From Nitrospirota bacterium (GTDB lineage: Bacteria; Nitrospirota; Thermodesulfovibrionia; Thermodesulfovibrionales; UBA6898), in NCBI GenBank assembly GCA_016235245.1, contig JACRLO010000013.1:31232-95231 (forward strand): a DNA stretch of 64,000 nt. Reading direction: 5' to 3'. This document shows, one piece after another, positions 47,244-56,709 of the stretch. A program made the translations under genes and the position numbers. Position 1 is the first letter of the stretch. Each line of letters starts with the position of its first letter. Below the pieces are notes generated by a model that did no database searches, was not told the DNA's origin, and was given only the letters and a program-made list of their open reading frames with translations.

Positions 47244-48103
47244 CAGACAATATTCCTGAAAAGGTAGATTACGATAAGAACAGCGCTCCAAACAGCAAAA
47301 ATCACACCGAGCGGCGTCATACCCTCCTCGATAATCGCGTCAAAATCGACAGAGAACCCTATTGCAGCAAGCCCGGCAGAAAAGCAAGATGTGCCTATGG
47401 TACTGGCAGTCTCCTGAAGCTGCCGGATTGCTGGAACCATATTGATCAGAACGGAAAGAGAGATAAAAATAATAACGAACCATGGTATGCTGATCTGTTT
47501 ATTCAACCTGTACTGCCTGAGGACAAGACCGGGAACCAGAAACAGAAGAAACGCAACGCGTATAAGCTTGATCTGCAGAGCGCTTTCGAGGGATTCAGTG
47601 CCGACATGAGAGGCGGCGACTCTGACCTGGCCAATCATCGGCAGCGTTGTGCCCGCAAAGAAATTATAATCATCTGTCGAGATCGGAAAAAAATCATAAA
47701 TCAGGGGATAAAAGATCATGCCGCAGATCGAAAGTCCCGAGGCAAGAAGAAGAGAGATGCTGTTGTTGAGGCGGAACACCCTCGCCAGAATAAACGTAAA
47801 GATAAACAGCAGGCAAAAAACCAATACAATACTGAAAGCAAGACCGGGCCGGATACCGCTGATGGAAAGCTGCATGCCATAAAGGGCGATGCCAATCGGA
47901 AGCAGCGCCTTTACGCCGATATTCAAACCGCTGCCGAAATAATCCCGATTGCCGACACTATTGCCAAGCAGCATACCGATAATGATAGAGATTACCAGAG
48001 CATCAAAGGAGGCGTGAAGTGATGAAATATACAGGGAAAAAGAAGCAATGACGACTATGACAAGAAAACCCGGCATGTAAGTTCTTACGTTCATGGCCGC
48101 CAT
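47243..48103 (-). CDS. YeiH/UPF0324-family membrane protein (putative sulfate exporter family)
   Basis: 286-aa protein with about nine membrane helices. Family-type features are ISIIIGMLLGNSVGN, KALLPIGIALYGMQLSI and SGLSICGMIF. The normal SICGASAI motif is changed to SICGMIFY, and the length is shorter than the usual 330 aa, so it is a divergent member. Its stop overlaps the kinase start. Transport function in this family is putative. Confidence 0.75.
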   Translation of the reverse strand: MAAMNVRTYMPGFLVIVVIASFSLYISSLHASFDALVISIIIGMLLGNSVGNRDYFGSGLNIGVKALLPIGIALYGMQLSISGIRPGLAFSIVLVFCLLFIFTFILARVFRLNNSISLLLASGLSICGMIFYPLIYDFFPISTDDYNFFAGTTLPMIGQVRVAASHVGTESLESALQIKLIRVAFLLFLVPGLVLRQYRLNKQISIPWFVIIFISLSVLINMVPAIRQLQETASTIGTSCFSAGLAAIGFSVDFDAIIEEGMTPLGVIFAVWSAVLIVIYLFRNIV

Positions 48104-48150
48104 GATGTTACCATAATGCAGAGTAATAACACAGACACTGTTGAGTGCAG

Positions 48151-49410
48151 TCAGGACTGTTCAAGAAACAGTTCCATATCGGCAATCTTCAGCTCACCCT
48201 GGCCTTCCCCTGCAAGGTTCTTCCACTTCAGCATGCCCAAACGCAGCTCATCGTCTCCCATGATAAAGACATAACGCACCGCCATTCTGTCGGCCCTTCG
48301 CATCTGGCTCTTCAGTGAACTGGCAGCGTCGCCGACTTCAGCCCAGAGACCCTGTTTTCTCAGCTGCTCCGCCAGAACAAGGCACGCACTGCCTGCTGCA
48401 TCACCCAGGACGGCAAAATAAACCGCAGGAGTAGGAGGTATCCTGTCTTCAGTCTTTTTGAGCAGTTCGATCACCCGCTCCATACCAAGAGCAAAACCGA
48501 CAGCAGGCGTTTCAGGTCCGCCGAACTCCTGTACCAGTTTGTCATACCTGCCGCCGGCAGCAACAGCATTCTGCGCCCCCAGACTCTGGCTCGTCACCTC
48601 AAATGTCGTTCGGGTATAGTAATCAAGTCCGCGCACCATATCGGCATTAAGGGAATAGGGGACCTGCAGAAGTGACAGCAGGCTCTGGAGTTTTTCAAAA
48701 TGGGATCTGCAGTCCGCGCAGAGATGGTCGGTTATCTTCGGAGCCCCCTGCCTCTGCTGCCGACAGGTGCTCGCCTTGCAATCGAGGATCCTAAGCGGAT
48801 TCTTGTCATATCTCCGCTTGCAGTCATCGCAAAGGTCCTCCTTTTTTTCAGAAAAAAATTCGAGGAGGACGTCACGATACCCCGGCCTGCACTGCGCACA
48901 GCCGATGGAATTGATCTGGAAGGATATGCCTTTAAGGCCAATACCCGTAAGCAGGCGCCCGAGCATCGCAATGACCTCGGCATCCATCCTCGGGCTGGAA
49001 TCTGCAAAGGCTTCGACGCCGATCTGATAGAACTGCCTGAATCTCCCGGACTGGGGCCGTTCGTAACGGAACATGGGACCGGTATAATAGAACTTCTGAG
49101 GCGCCGGAAGTTTATCGAGATGATGTTCCACATAACTGCGCACAACAGAGGCTGTGCCTTCAGGCCGCAGAGAAAGGCTGCGATCTCCCTTGTCCGTGAA
49201 GGTGTACATCTCCTTTTCAACAATGTCGGTGCTCTCGCCAATAGATCTCGAAAAAACAGCCGTCGATTCCATAATCGGCGTCCGGATCTCCTGAAAGCCA
49301 TAAACCGAAAATATCTGCCGGGCAGTCTGTTCCACCGTCTGCCAGAGAAAGATGTCAGGCGGCAGGATATCCTGCATACCTTTTAACGTTTTGAGCTGCT
49401 GGCTGCTCAC
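48151..49410 (-). CDS. hisS: histidyl-tRNA synthetase
   Basis: 419-aa class II synthetase. Motif 1 and 2 regions (RTPIMESTAVFSRSIGE, RPEGTASVVRSYVEH, FYYTGPMFRYERPQSGR) and the histidine-specific LDYYTRTTFEV and AAGGRYDKLVQEFGG are clear, with a C-terminal anticodon domain. Overlaps divIVA by 4 bases. Confidence 0.97.
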   Translation of the reverse strand: MSSQQLKTLKGMQDILPPDIFLWQTVEQTARQIFSVYGFQEIRTPIMESTAVFSRSIGESTDIVEKEMYTFTDKGDRSLSLRPEGTASVVRSYVEHHLDKLPAPQKFYYTGPMFRYERPQSGRFRQFYQIGVEAFADSSPRMDAEVIAMLGRLLTGIGLKGISFQINSIGCAQCRPGYRDVLLEFFSEKKEDLCDDCKRRYDKNPLRILDCKASTCRQQRQGAPKITDHLCADCRSHFEKLQSLLSLLQVPYSLNADMVRGLDYYTRTTFEVTSQSLGAQNAVAAGGRYDKLVQEFGGPETPAVGFALGMERVIELLKKTEDRIPPTPAVYFAVLGDAAGSACLVLAEQLRKQGLWAEVGDAASSLKSQMRRADRMAVRYVFIMGDDELRLGMLKWKNLAGEGQGELKIADMELFLEQS

Positions 49411-49886
49411 TCGGGCATTACTTCCTTGTCGGTGGTCTCCCAGCGTTCGTCGGTTTCGAGCATCCTGAGATGACCTTCGACGAGCCTCTTGAGCTCTTCC
49501 CGGAAATGGCGGCGTATGCCTTTCATGTCAGTGATGTCTTCATGGATTTTAATGACCTTCTCGTGGGCATCTTTGACCATGGAGTCAGCCTTGGAATCGG
49601 CCTCCTTGACAATAAGTTCTGCCTCTTTCCGCGCATTCGTCTTATAGTCCTCTACCATCTGCTGGGCGGTCATGAGCGTCTCGCGGAGCGTCGTCTCCAT
49701 ATCGCGGTATTCCTTGATCTGGCTCTCTGCCCTCTGAATATTTTCTTTGAGATTTGAATTCTCCCTGAGCAGGTCTTCCATCTCTTCGCGGACTATCTCA
49801 AGGAAACCGAAAACCTCCTCGACATCGAATCCCCGGAACTTCATCTTGAACTGCTTTTGCTGGATTTCAAGCGGCGAGATTCTCAT
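49407..49886 (-). CDS. DivIVA-family coiled-coil protein
   Basis: 159-aa protein. The N-terminal membrane-curvature domain MRISPLEIQQKQFKMKFRGF-DVEEV is typical, followed by a long coiled coil. DivIVA proteins locate at poles or division sites. It sits between yggT and hisS, overlapping both by 4 bases, the usual order yggT-divIVA. Confidence 0.93.
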   Translation of the reverse strand: MRISPLEIQQKQFKMKFRGFDVEEVFGFLEIVREEMEDLLRENSNLKENIQRAESQIKEYRDMETTLRETLMTAQQMVEDYKTNARKEAELIVKEADSKADSMVKDAHEKVIKIHEDITDMKGIRRHFREELKRLVEGHLRMLETDERWETTDKEVMPE

Positions 49887-50197
49887 ATGACGACTCCCCC
49901 TTTGATTTTAATGCCGATCTCAATAAGCGAACGTATAAGTACCATCTGGATGAACAGGATAGCGAGGATGACCACGATCGGAGAAACATCCACAGGGCCA
50001 AGCCTGTTGCCAAAAAGCCGCCGTATGGGCCGAAACACCGGTTCTGTTGCATTTCTGAGAAAACGTATGATCGGGTTATACGGGTCAGGACTGACCCAGC
50101 TGATCAGCGCAGCGATGATGACGATCCATTTATAGAGCTCCAGCAGCATGTCCGCTATTTTCGCAACTGCCATTAACAGGTTTCCGACGATAAGCAT
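49883..50197 (-). CDS. YggT family membrane protein
   Basis: 104-aa protein with two YGGT-type hydrophobic segments (about 5-35 and 70-98) and the WVSPDPYNPIIRFLRNATEPVFRPIRR motif split over residues about 37-62. Members are linked to cell division or membrane organisation, and it is coupled to divIVA. Confidence 0.92.
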   Translation of the reverse strand: MLIVGNLLMAVAKIADMLLELYKWIVIIAALISWVSPDPYNPIIRFLRNATEPVFRPIRRLFGNRLGPVDVSPIVVILAILFIQMVLIRSLIEIGIKIKGGVVI

Positions 50198-50296
50198 TCT
50201 TACCTCGATCTTTTATTTTGACCGTTATTTTACAACGGCATGCTCTATTTTATCCATGAAGGGAAAAGAGATACTCCCGGCTGTTATGAATAACCG

Positions 50297-51085
50297 TCAG
50301 GCTTTCTTCCCGAGTTCCTCGGCACGGTTCTTTGCGGCATGCAATGCTTCAAAGACGAGAGGGTTCAAACCTTTCTCCTCAAAAACCTTCAGGCCTGCTG
50401 CGGTCGTGCCGCCCGGCGAGGTGACCATCTGTCTGAGTTTTTCCGGCGACATGCCGGTATCAAGCAGCTTTGCCGTACCCAGTGCTGTCTGAACCGCAAG
50501 TTCTGTCGCATCATTTCTGCTCAACCCAAGTTTTTCACCGGCGTCGATCATCGCCCCGACAAACAGGGCAACAAAGGCAGGGCCGCTGCCCGAGACCGCA
50601 GTCACGGCATCCATAAGCCGTTCCGGAAGCGCAATCACCCTGCCGATGGACATCAGGATGCTCTTGACGATATTGACCTCACTGCCGGTAAAACACTCAC
50701 AGAGCGAGTACACGGACATGCCTTCCTGAATGAGGGCAGGCGTGTTCGGCATGACCCTTATGATCTTGCCGGTCTTCAATTTGGACTGAAGATACGAAAG
50801 CGTAATACCGGCTGCGATCGAAACAACCGTTTTCGTATCATCCACGACATCTGCCAGCTCTTCAAGGACCGATTCCATAATCTGAGGTTTCACTGCCAGG
50901 ATAATGATATCGCATGAAGAAGCGACTTCCCTGCCCGACTGCAGGGTCTTTACCCCATACGTTTTTTCAAGCTCCTGCCGCCGCTCCAGCCGGGGCTCCG
51001 AGACAACAATATCCTTCATGCCTTCTGCGGTCATGCCCTTGATCAGGGCCTCTGCCATGTTTCCGCCGCCGATAAATCCGATCAT
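50297..51085 (-). CDS. proC: pyrroline-5-carboxylate reductase
   Basis: 262-aa NAD(P)H enzyme, last step of proline synthesis. The ATG at 51085 follows GAGAGG and gives MIGFIGGGNMAEALIKG, the dinucleotide fold. VRVMPNTPALIQEGMS and the C-terminal MVTSPGGTTAAGL are diagnostic. One base after yggS. Confidence 0.95.
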   Translation of the reverse strand: MIGFIGGGNMAEALIKGMTAEGMKDIVVSEPRLERRQELEKTYGVKTLQSGREVASSCDIIILAVKPQIMESVLEELADVVDDTKTVVSIAAGITLSYLQSKLKTGKIIRVMPNTPALIQEGMSVYSLCECFTGSEVNIVKSILMSIGRVIALPERLMDAVTAVSGSGPAFVALFVGAMIDAGEKLGLSRNDATELAVQTALGTAKLLDTGMSPEKLRQMVTSPGGTTAAGLKVFEEKGLNPLVFEALHAAKNRAEELGKKA

Positions 51086-51086
51086 A

Positions 51087-51788
51087 TCAACACCTCTCTC
51101 CAAATATTGCAGTTCCAATTCTTACCATAGTGGCACCCTCCCCTATAGCCTCCTCATAATCATGAGACATACCCATCGAAAGTTCCGGAAGCCTAAACCC
51201 TGCCTTCTCCGATTCATCCCGTAAATCCCTAAGCCGCCTGAAATAAGGCAGAACCTCCCTGACATCCGGACGAAAAGGGGGGATTGTCATAAGCCCTTCA
51301 AGTCTCAGATTCTTCAACTGAGCTATCTCTTTCAGCAGCACGGGTAAACCCTCTTCAACAACACCGCTTTTTGTTTCCTCCTCTGAGAGCTTAACCTGCA
51401 CTAAAATCCTCTGAATTTTTTCGATCTTCCCGGCCTGCCTGTTGAGTTCCTCTGCCAGTTCTATCGAATCAACGGAGTGGATGACCTCAAAGAGCTGCAC
51501 TGCATCCTTTGCCTTGTTCTTCTGGAGATGACCGATCAAATGCCATTGCAGCTTCTCGGGCATTGCCTGAATCTCATCACTGAGGATCTTCTTTTTTGCC
51601 TCCTGCACCCTGTTTTCTCCAAAAACCCTGATGCCGCTGTCAACTGCAGTCCTGATAGCAGCAGTGTCAACAGTCTTGGTCACGACAACAAGCTGCACTT
51701 CTGATGGACACCTGTTTGCCTTCAGCGCTCCGCGGGCGATGTTGCGGCATACGGTCTTTATGTTTTCGAAAATAAAAACGTTTTTCAT
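51087..51788 (-). CDS. YggS family pyridoxal phosphate homeostasis protein
   Basis: 233-aa PLP-binding protein with the alanine racemase N-terminal fold. It shows VVVTKTVDTAAIRTAVDSG with the PLP Lys, FGENRVQEAKKK, WHLIGHLQKNKAK and LSMGMSHDYEEAIGEGATMVRIG. It keeps PLP in balance. Pairing with proC and yggT is a classical gene order. Confidence 0.95.
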   Translation of the reverse strand: MKNVFIFENIKTVCRNIARGALKANRCPSEVQLVVVTKTVDTAAIRTAVDSGIRVFGENRVQEAKKKILSDEIQAMPEKLQWHLIGHLQKNKAKDAVQLFEVIHSVDSIELAEELNRQAGKIEKIQRILVQVKLSEEETKSGVVEEGLPVLLKEIAQLKNLRLEGLMTIPPFRPDVREVLPYFRRLRDLRDESEKAGFRLPELSMGMSHDYEEAIGEGATMVRIGTAIFGERC

Positions 51789-51838
51789 GTCTTTTCATTA
51801 TAGGACAGCAGCATGGTGAAAATACAAGGCAGATAGCG

Positions 51839-52456
51839 TCATGCTGTCGTGATAAACCAGGCGCCGAAAACGATGAGAAAAACAGCGCAGACCGCCAGAA
51901 CAATTTTATATGACTTTTCACCCATGATCTTTCTCCCTTTTGCAGCAGCATAGGAGATGAGGCTGTACCAGGCAAGGTCAGCAGAGATGTGACCGACAAA
52001 GAACACTGCAACACCGGCTAAACCATATTTCATGGAACTCACCAGATACCCGAGGCCGATTGTAGCCCACCAGATAACCCAGTAGGGATTCGCAAGGCTT
52101 CCGACAATGCCTGTCAGAACCAGGTTCATCTCTTTTTTGCTGCCCTCTGCTGACAGATCAAGCCTGACGCTCCGGAGGTCCTTCAGGATCATGATGCCCA
52201 TAAACACCAGCATGCCCCCGCCCACAAGACTGATGGCATACTTTGTCGTTTCATGCTTCAAAAAGGGTGAGAGGCCTGACAGGAGCAGCACAATGATCAG
52301 GATCTCGAGAATCGCATGGCCGAGGATCAGGAGAGGCCCTGTCGATGCGCCCCGCCGGACTGACTCGCTTACCGTGATCGTAAAGAGCGGGCCCGGCACC
52401 AGCGCTCCTGATAATGCGATCATGAAGGAAGAAGCCGCGATGACAGCAAGATTCAT
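51839..52456 (-). CDS. LysE family translocator
   Basis: 205-aa inner-membrane exporter with six hydrophobic helices. The family start GALVPGPLFTITVSESVRRG and GSLANPYWVIWW are visible. Members export amino acids or their analogues. It overlaps the radical SAM gene by 4 bases. Confidence 0.9.
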   Translation of the reverse strand: MNLAVIAASSFMIALSGALVPGPLFTITVSESVRRGASTGPLLILGHAILEILIIVLLLSGLSPFLKHETTKYAISLVGGGMLVFMGIMILKDLRSVRLDLSAEGSKKEMNLVLTGIVGSLANPYWVIWWATIGLGYLVSSMKYGLAGVAVFFVGHISADLAWYSLISYAAAKGRKIMGEKSYKIVLAVCAVFLIVFGAWFITTA

Positions 52457-54084
52457 CCGTTCAAAGCCTTTTGGTATTCTGACCAGAGGTGCTCTTTGGT
52501 AACTCCGGCATCGATAAAGTCCCAGGGCAGATTCTCCGCGTACTCTTTCTGACGGTAGAGGTATGAAGCGATATCAACATCGTCAGAACCTTTCTTTATG
52601 ATATCGATATCGTCATAAACCATGCGCTCGACTACTCTGCCGACACGCCGGTCTCCCAGAGCAAAGAGCCCCTGCAGGTGCGCCTGCTTTGGTATATCAT
52701 GGAGCACCTTGATGCCCCATTCCCGGGCAAGCCCCTTCTTGATCTGCTGCAGTTTTTCCTTGATGCTCTTGAGCGGCTCCATGGGATGCCACTGAAAGGG
52801 GGTAAAGGGTTTTGGCACAAAGGTGCTGACGCTCAGACGGATGTTCCCCTTACGCGTGTTCCTGCGAATCGTCTTGACCAAGGCTACGATACCGTCAACA
52901 TCTTCTGCGGTTTCTGTCGGCAGGCCGATCATAAAATAAAGCCTCAGCGTTTCGATGCCACACTCCAGAATACGTTGCGCCGTTTCAAGGATGTCCTCTT
53001 CAGTAATCCTCTTATTGATCACATCTCTCAAACGCTGTGTACCGGCCTCAGGCGCAATGGAGATGCTCTTATGACCCTTCATAAGCTGCACCAGACCGAC
53101 ACTCCGGGGACTTGCTCTTAATGACGTAATGGAGAAGTCAACCCCCTCCATCCGAAGCACTTCTTCGGCATGAGGATAATCAGAAAGAGACGGTCCGATC
53201 AGGCCGACTTTCTGCGTTACCTGTACAGCAGCCCGCACCTCAGCAGACAGCGCAGCAAAGTCTTTCTTTCTTGGGGGGTTATAAATATGGCCTGCAACGC
53301 AGAAGCGGCAGGACCAGGGACAGCCCCGCATTGCCTCAAGAAGATACATATTTGAGAACTCCGCATTAGGAGTAAGAATCGATGAACGGAGAAAGGAACG
53401 CGAAAGCTCCTTTATGGTCCTTTTGCAAATTGTTTCGGGTGCATGATGACCGGCCGTTCTTTCCCTGATCCTCCCCGCATCATCATACTCAACAGCATAG
53501 AACCGCGGCAGATAAATACCGTTTATCGCCGTCAGTTTCTCCAGAAGCTCTTCCCGCCGTACGGTTTCACGATATTGAACGAGAAATTCTTCAAGCATCT
53601 CCTCTGCCTCACCGACAAAGATGATATCCATAAAGTCAGCCAGAGGTTCAGGATTATAAAAGGCGCATACGCCTCCCATTATCACAAGAGGATACCGTCC
53701 TGACCGCTCTGAACTCCGGAGCGGAATTCTGCCCATCTTCAGCATCCTGAGCAGATTCGGGTAGTCATTTTCAAAAGATACCGAAAACGCGATAATATCA
53801 AATGCAGACAGGGGTCTCTTTGACTCAAGGGAAAAGGGCTCAGTTCCTGACTTCTCATATTCCTCCCTGTCTTCCTCGTCCGGGAAGAAGACCCGCTCGC
53901 AGACTACGTCACTCAAACTGTTGAAAAAGCCATAGATACCCTGAAATCCCAGACTCGACATGGCAACGGAATACCGGTTTGGAAAACAGAGGGCAATATT
54001 GATCCTTCCTCCGGGATCTTTAAACACCACCCCTTTTTCCTGAGATATCAATGAGTTTGCTTTATTTTTCAGTTTTTTGTTCAT
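52453..54084 (-). CDS. B12-binding-domain radical SAM protein (TIGR03960-like)
   Basis: 543-aa protein. A B12-binding-like N-terminal domain (about 30-190; NIALCFPNRYSVAMSSLGFQ split, IMGGVCAFYNPEPLADF) is followed by a radical SAM domain with CPWSCRFCVAG (about 253-263) and SIAPEAGTQRLRDVINK. It corresponds to the TIGR03960 group. That group is often paired with a TIGR03936 gene, which is not next to it here. Reaction unknown. Confidence 0.88.
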   Translation of the reverse strand: MNKKLKNKANSLISQEKGVVFKDPGGRINIALCFPNRYSVAMSSLGFQGIYGFFNSLSDVVCERVFFPDEEDREEYEKSGTEPFSLESKRPLSAFDIIAFSVSFENDYPNLLRMLKMGRIPLRSSERSGRYPLVIMGGVCAFYNPEPLADFMDIIFVGEAEEMLEEFLVQYRETVRREELLEKLTAINGIYLPRFYAVEYDDAGRIRERTAGHHAPETICKRTIKELSRSFLRSSILTPNAEFSNMYLLEAMRGCPWSCRFCVAGHIYNPPRKKDFAALSAEVRAAVQVTQKVGLIGPSLSDYPHAEEVLRMEGVDFSITSLRASPRSVGLVQLMKGHKSISIAPEAGTQRLRDVINKRITEEDILETAQRILECGIETLRLYFMIGLPTETAEDVDGIVALVKTIRRNTRKGNIRLSVSTFVPKPFTPFQWHPMEPLKSIKEKLQQIKKGLAREWGIKVLHDIPKQAHLQGLFALGDRRVGRVVERMVYDDIDIIKKGSDDVDIASYLYRQKEYAENLPWDFIDAGVTKEHLWSEYQKALNG

Positions 54085-54148
54085 TCGTTGCTGCGCTTTT
54101 CTTTTGAATCATTATACTTGATTTGCATGCCTGTCATTGAACATATAA

Positions 54149-54164
54149 TGGCACATTAATTGCA
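54149..54164 (+). promoter_or_regulatory. sigma-54-type promoter of cheR
   Basis: TGGCAC-ATTAA-TTGCA matches the sigma-54 consensus TGGCAC-N5-TTGCW exactly, with GG and GC elements 10 bases apart. Transcription would start near 54175, just before the two candidate ATGs of cheR. A TATAAT hexamer (54144-54149) overlaps it. Confidence 0.65.
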
Positions 54165-54177
54165 TAGTAAATTACAT

Positions 54178-55053
54178 ATGCAACTCGCAATGGACGATAA
54201 AGACTTCGAGGCGCTGCAAACGCTGATGGAAGAAGAATTCGGTCTTTCCCTGAAGACCCATACCAGGGAGACCTTTGCCAGGAAGATAGGGCCTCGTCTC
54301 CAGGCGCTCAGGATGAACTCAGTGAAAGAGTATCTGCATTATCTAACCAACGATACTCTTTCGAAAATAGAACTGCATGATCTGCCGAGCTTTGTCATGA
54401 ACACAGAGAGCTATTTTCTGAGGGAATTTACCCAGTTCGAGCTTTTTCTCGACCTTTCCCGGCAGAAGAGAAAACGCAACGTGCTGCATTCGGACAGATC
54501 AATCTCCATACTTTCTGCAGGCTGCTCGGAAGGACAGGAGCCCTACAGCATCGCCATGCTGCTCCGAAACCAGCCTGAGACGCTGCATGGGTGGAACATA
54601 CACATCCGGGGACTCGATATCAACATTATGGCACTCGAAAAGGCCAGGAGCGGTGTATACAGTTCTTACTCGTTCAGGGGCCCCAACACTGATCTCATTG
54701 AAAGCTATTTTCAGAGGACCGAGGCGGCAACCTGTGAAACACCTAAAAGATGTTTCAGGCTGAAGCCGGAGATCATCAGCAGCGTTGAATACATACACGG
54801 TAATATCCTTCATCCATTAGTGCTCAGGGGGATCAGCAACCTTGATTTCATCTTCTGCAGAAATGTGCTCATGTACATGTCAAATAAGGCAGCAGACCAG
54901 ATAGCGCTCAGTCTTTGGGAGGCGCTGGCCGATGATGGGTATCTCTTCATCGGCCAGTCAGAGACGTTAAGAAAATCGGACGACCTCTTTGAAGCGGTAA
55001 ATTTCCCTGGTGTAACCGTATATAAAAAGAAGAGACGGACCACTGCCGGCTGA
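54178..55053 (+). CDS. cheR: CheR-type chemotaxis protein methyltransferase
   Basis: 291 aa (or 287 from ATG 54190), an SAM-dependent glutamate methyltransferase of chemoreceptors. The N-terminal helical domain (FEALQTLMEEEFGLSL) is followed by the methyltransferase core with FVMNTESYFLRE, SAGCSEGQEPYSIAMLL and LDFIFCRNVLMYM. The TTG at 54160 is excluded because it lies in the promoter. No other che genes adjoin, so it may serve a chemosensory system elsewhere. Confidence 0.9.
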   Translation: MQLAMDDKDFEALQTLMEEEFGLSLKTHTRETFARKIGPRLQALRMNSVKEYLHYLTNDTLSKIELHDLPSFVMNTESYFLREFTQFELFLDLSRQKRKRNVLHSDRSISILSAGCSEGQEPYSIAMLLRNQPETLHGWNIHIRGLDINIMALEKARSGVYSSYSFRGPNTDLIESYFQRTEAATCETPKRCFRLKPEIISSVEYIHGNILHPLVLRGISNLDFIFCRNVLMYMSNKAADQIALSLWEALADDGYLFIGQSETLRKSDDLFEAVNFPGVTVYKKKRRTTAG

Positions 55054-55081
55054 CAGGAAGAACTACATTTCTTTCAGGGCG

Positions 55082-55690
55082 CTACAAAAAGATCAGCACG
55101 GACATCATTGCAACTGACCAGAGCACGTCGATCGGCAGCTGACTCAGGGCAGTCGAATCAAACAACAGATCTGCCCTTGCCTCCCATTCCTCATCAGCAA
55201 CCCAGAGAATAACAGTAACAGGAACCTTTGAAAAGGGAGAGAGTTCGATCGCTGCATCGCCGTATTCGACAACCCTGCCGCCATGCAAAAGCCCCTTTTC
55301 CCTGAACGCTCTCCTGTCATGGGCAAAATTCTTCGCTACACTATCAAGAGGAAGCACGTGAGAGCCGCGGAAAAAGATATCCCCGCCGGTCATGCCCGAT
55401 GGCTTGATCAGTCTGCCCTCAGGCATCACATCCGATGCCTTGACCAAATACCAGAGCAGTGAAAGCACAAAAAAATAGCGGAGCCGTGTCAGAAAGAATT
55501 CACCTTCAGGCTCAAGGTTCGTGATGACTTTTTGTTGAGGATCTACGGAAAAGATCGTGCCAAATGCAGTGAGCCGGTATGTTTTGCTGGCTTCGTGATA
55601 CAGGGCTCCCGTTCGTCTGCAGATGTCGTCAGGCAAAAGTCCTGCAACGATGCTCCAGGCCTTATCCTCTCCTGATATGATCTCAGCCAT
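55082..55690 (-). CDS. hypothetical protein, DUF3786-like
   Basis: 202-aa protein with no signal peptide. GDIFFRGSHVLPLDSVAKNF (about 104-123) and PFSKVPVTVILWVADEEW (about 152-169) resemble the DUF3786 family found mostly in anaerobes, some members of which are linked with corrinoid systems. The function is unknown. It stands alone between cheR and smpB. Confidence 0.7.
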   Translation of the reverse strand: MAEIISGEDKAWSIVAGLLPDDICRRTGALYHEASKTYRLTAFGTIFSVDPQQKVITNLEPEGEFFLTRLRYFFVLSLLWYLVKASDVMPEGRLIKPSGMTGGDIFFRGSHVLPLDSVAKNFAHDRRAFREKGLLHGGRVVEYGDAAIELSPFSKVPVTVILWVADEEWEARADLLFDSTALSQLPIDVLWSVAMMSVLIFL

Positions 55691-55787
55691 GCCCTATTAT
55701 ACGCAATGACCATCCCCGGGAAAAGACTAAAAGAGCAGAAGCAGGCGAACCAGGGATGTTAAGCACCGGCGCTTTACGCAAAGTAAC

Positions 55788-55799
55788 ACCACGCGTGGT
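55788..55799. promoter_or_regulatory. 12-bp perfect palindrome upstream of smpB
   Basis: ACCACGCGTGGT overlaps a -10-like TATGAT (55799-55804) only 7 bases before the smpB ATG. It could be an operator. No ribosome-binding site lies before this ATG, so the transcript may be leaderless. Confidence 0.35.
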
Positions 55800-55810
55800 A
55801 TGATTTATAC

Positions 55811-56254
55811 ATGAAAATTGTCGCGCAAAACAGAAAGGCGTTCCATGATTACTTCATTGAGGAAACCCTCGAAGCCGGCATGGTCCTGACCGGCACTGAG
55901 GTTAAGTCCCTCAGGGACGCAAGGGCCAACCTGATGGACAGCTATGTCCTGATAAAAGATAATGAGGTCTTTCTCTTCAATTGCCACATCAGCCCGTACA
56001 CGCATGGCAATATCATGAACCATGACCCGGTCAGAACACGCAAGCTTCTGCTGCACAAAAAGGAATTGGTAAAACTGCAGGCAAAAGCGGCCCAGAAGGG
56101 ATATTCCGTCATACCTCTAAAGATTTATTTCAAGAATGGCAGAGCAAAGACAGAGATCGGACTGGCAAAGGGAAAAAAGCAGTATGAGAAGCGGGAGACG
56201 ATCAAGAAGAAAGAGGCTGACCGCGAGATCGAGCGTGCCATGAAAAGCCGCTGA
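55811..56254 (+). CDS. smpB: SsrA-binding protein SmpB
   Basis: 147-aa partner of tmRNA in trans-translation. It starts [34 protein letters not shown] (split in family motifs HDYFI and GTEVKSLR), has [11 protein letters not shown], and ends with a basic tail. The ssrA gene follows 106 bases downstream, the common order. Confidence 0.97.
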   Translation: MKIVAQNRKAFHDYFIEETLEAGMVLTGTEVKSLRDARANLMDSYVLIKDNEVFLFNCHISPYTHGNIMNHDPVRTRKLLLHKKELVKLQAKAAQKGYSVIPLKIYFKNGRAKTEIGLAKGKKQYEKRETIKKKEADREIERAMKSR

Positions 56255-56360
56255 CATACGTCATTGTGGTATAATAAAAGCATGAGAGGAGGTCGTGAAT
56301 GGTTGCCGGAGTTCGTTACGGCAGAGTTCGGTTCACGCTTACCGATCACAGTCTCACTTC

Positions 56361-56708
56361 GGGGGCGATTGGTCTCGACGGGGGTTATGAGACTCATGTG
56401 GCATGTCGTGGCTCCATCCCCACGTAAAAAGATGGAACAAAACACAAACGCCAATAACGAACTGGCACTCGCAGCTTAATTAAGTTGCGCGCTCTCCGCG
56501 TTGAATGCCTGCGTCTCGCGGATAGCGTCAATCAGCAGGCTGGCTCTCAGGTGCGCTCCCTGCCCGAGGGCGAGACAAAGGGAGATAGGGGTTCAGGAAG
56601 CCTGTCAGCCGGCGGTCTGGGTCCCGAAGCTGAAGAAGACTGACTACACATGTAGATGCATGAGAGTAGTACTTTCGGACGCGGGTTCGATTCCCGCCGC
56701 CTCCACCA
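56361..56708 (+). ncRNA. ssrA: transfer-messenger RNA (tmRNA)
   Basis: 348 bases from GGGGGCGATTGGTCTCGACG to the encoded CCA. Both tRNA-like ends pair (GGGGGCG with the GCCGCCTCC region), and the T-arm GCGGGTTCGATTCCCGC is present. The internal frame ends ANNELALAA-stop (56450-56479 region); the resume codon is either GCC before NN or GAA further back. The last 23 bases are part of the integration site of the element that follows. Confidence 0.95.
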
Positions 56709-56709
56709 G
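56686..56709 (+). mobile_element. attL: integration site copy inside the tmRNA 3' end
   Basis: A 24-base sequence beginning TTCGATTCCCGCCGCC and ending TCCACCAG is repeated exactly at 58701-58724. It covers the 3' half of the T-arm and the acceptor end of ssrA, a typical target for tyrosine integrases. Confidence 0.9.
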
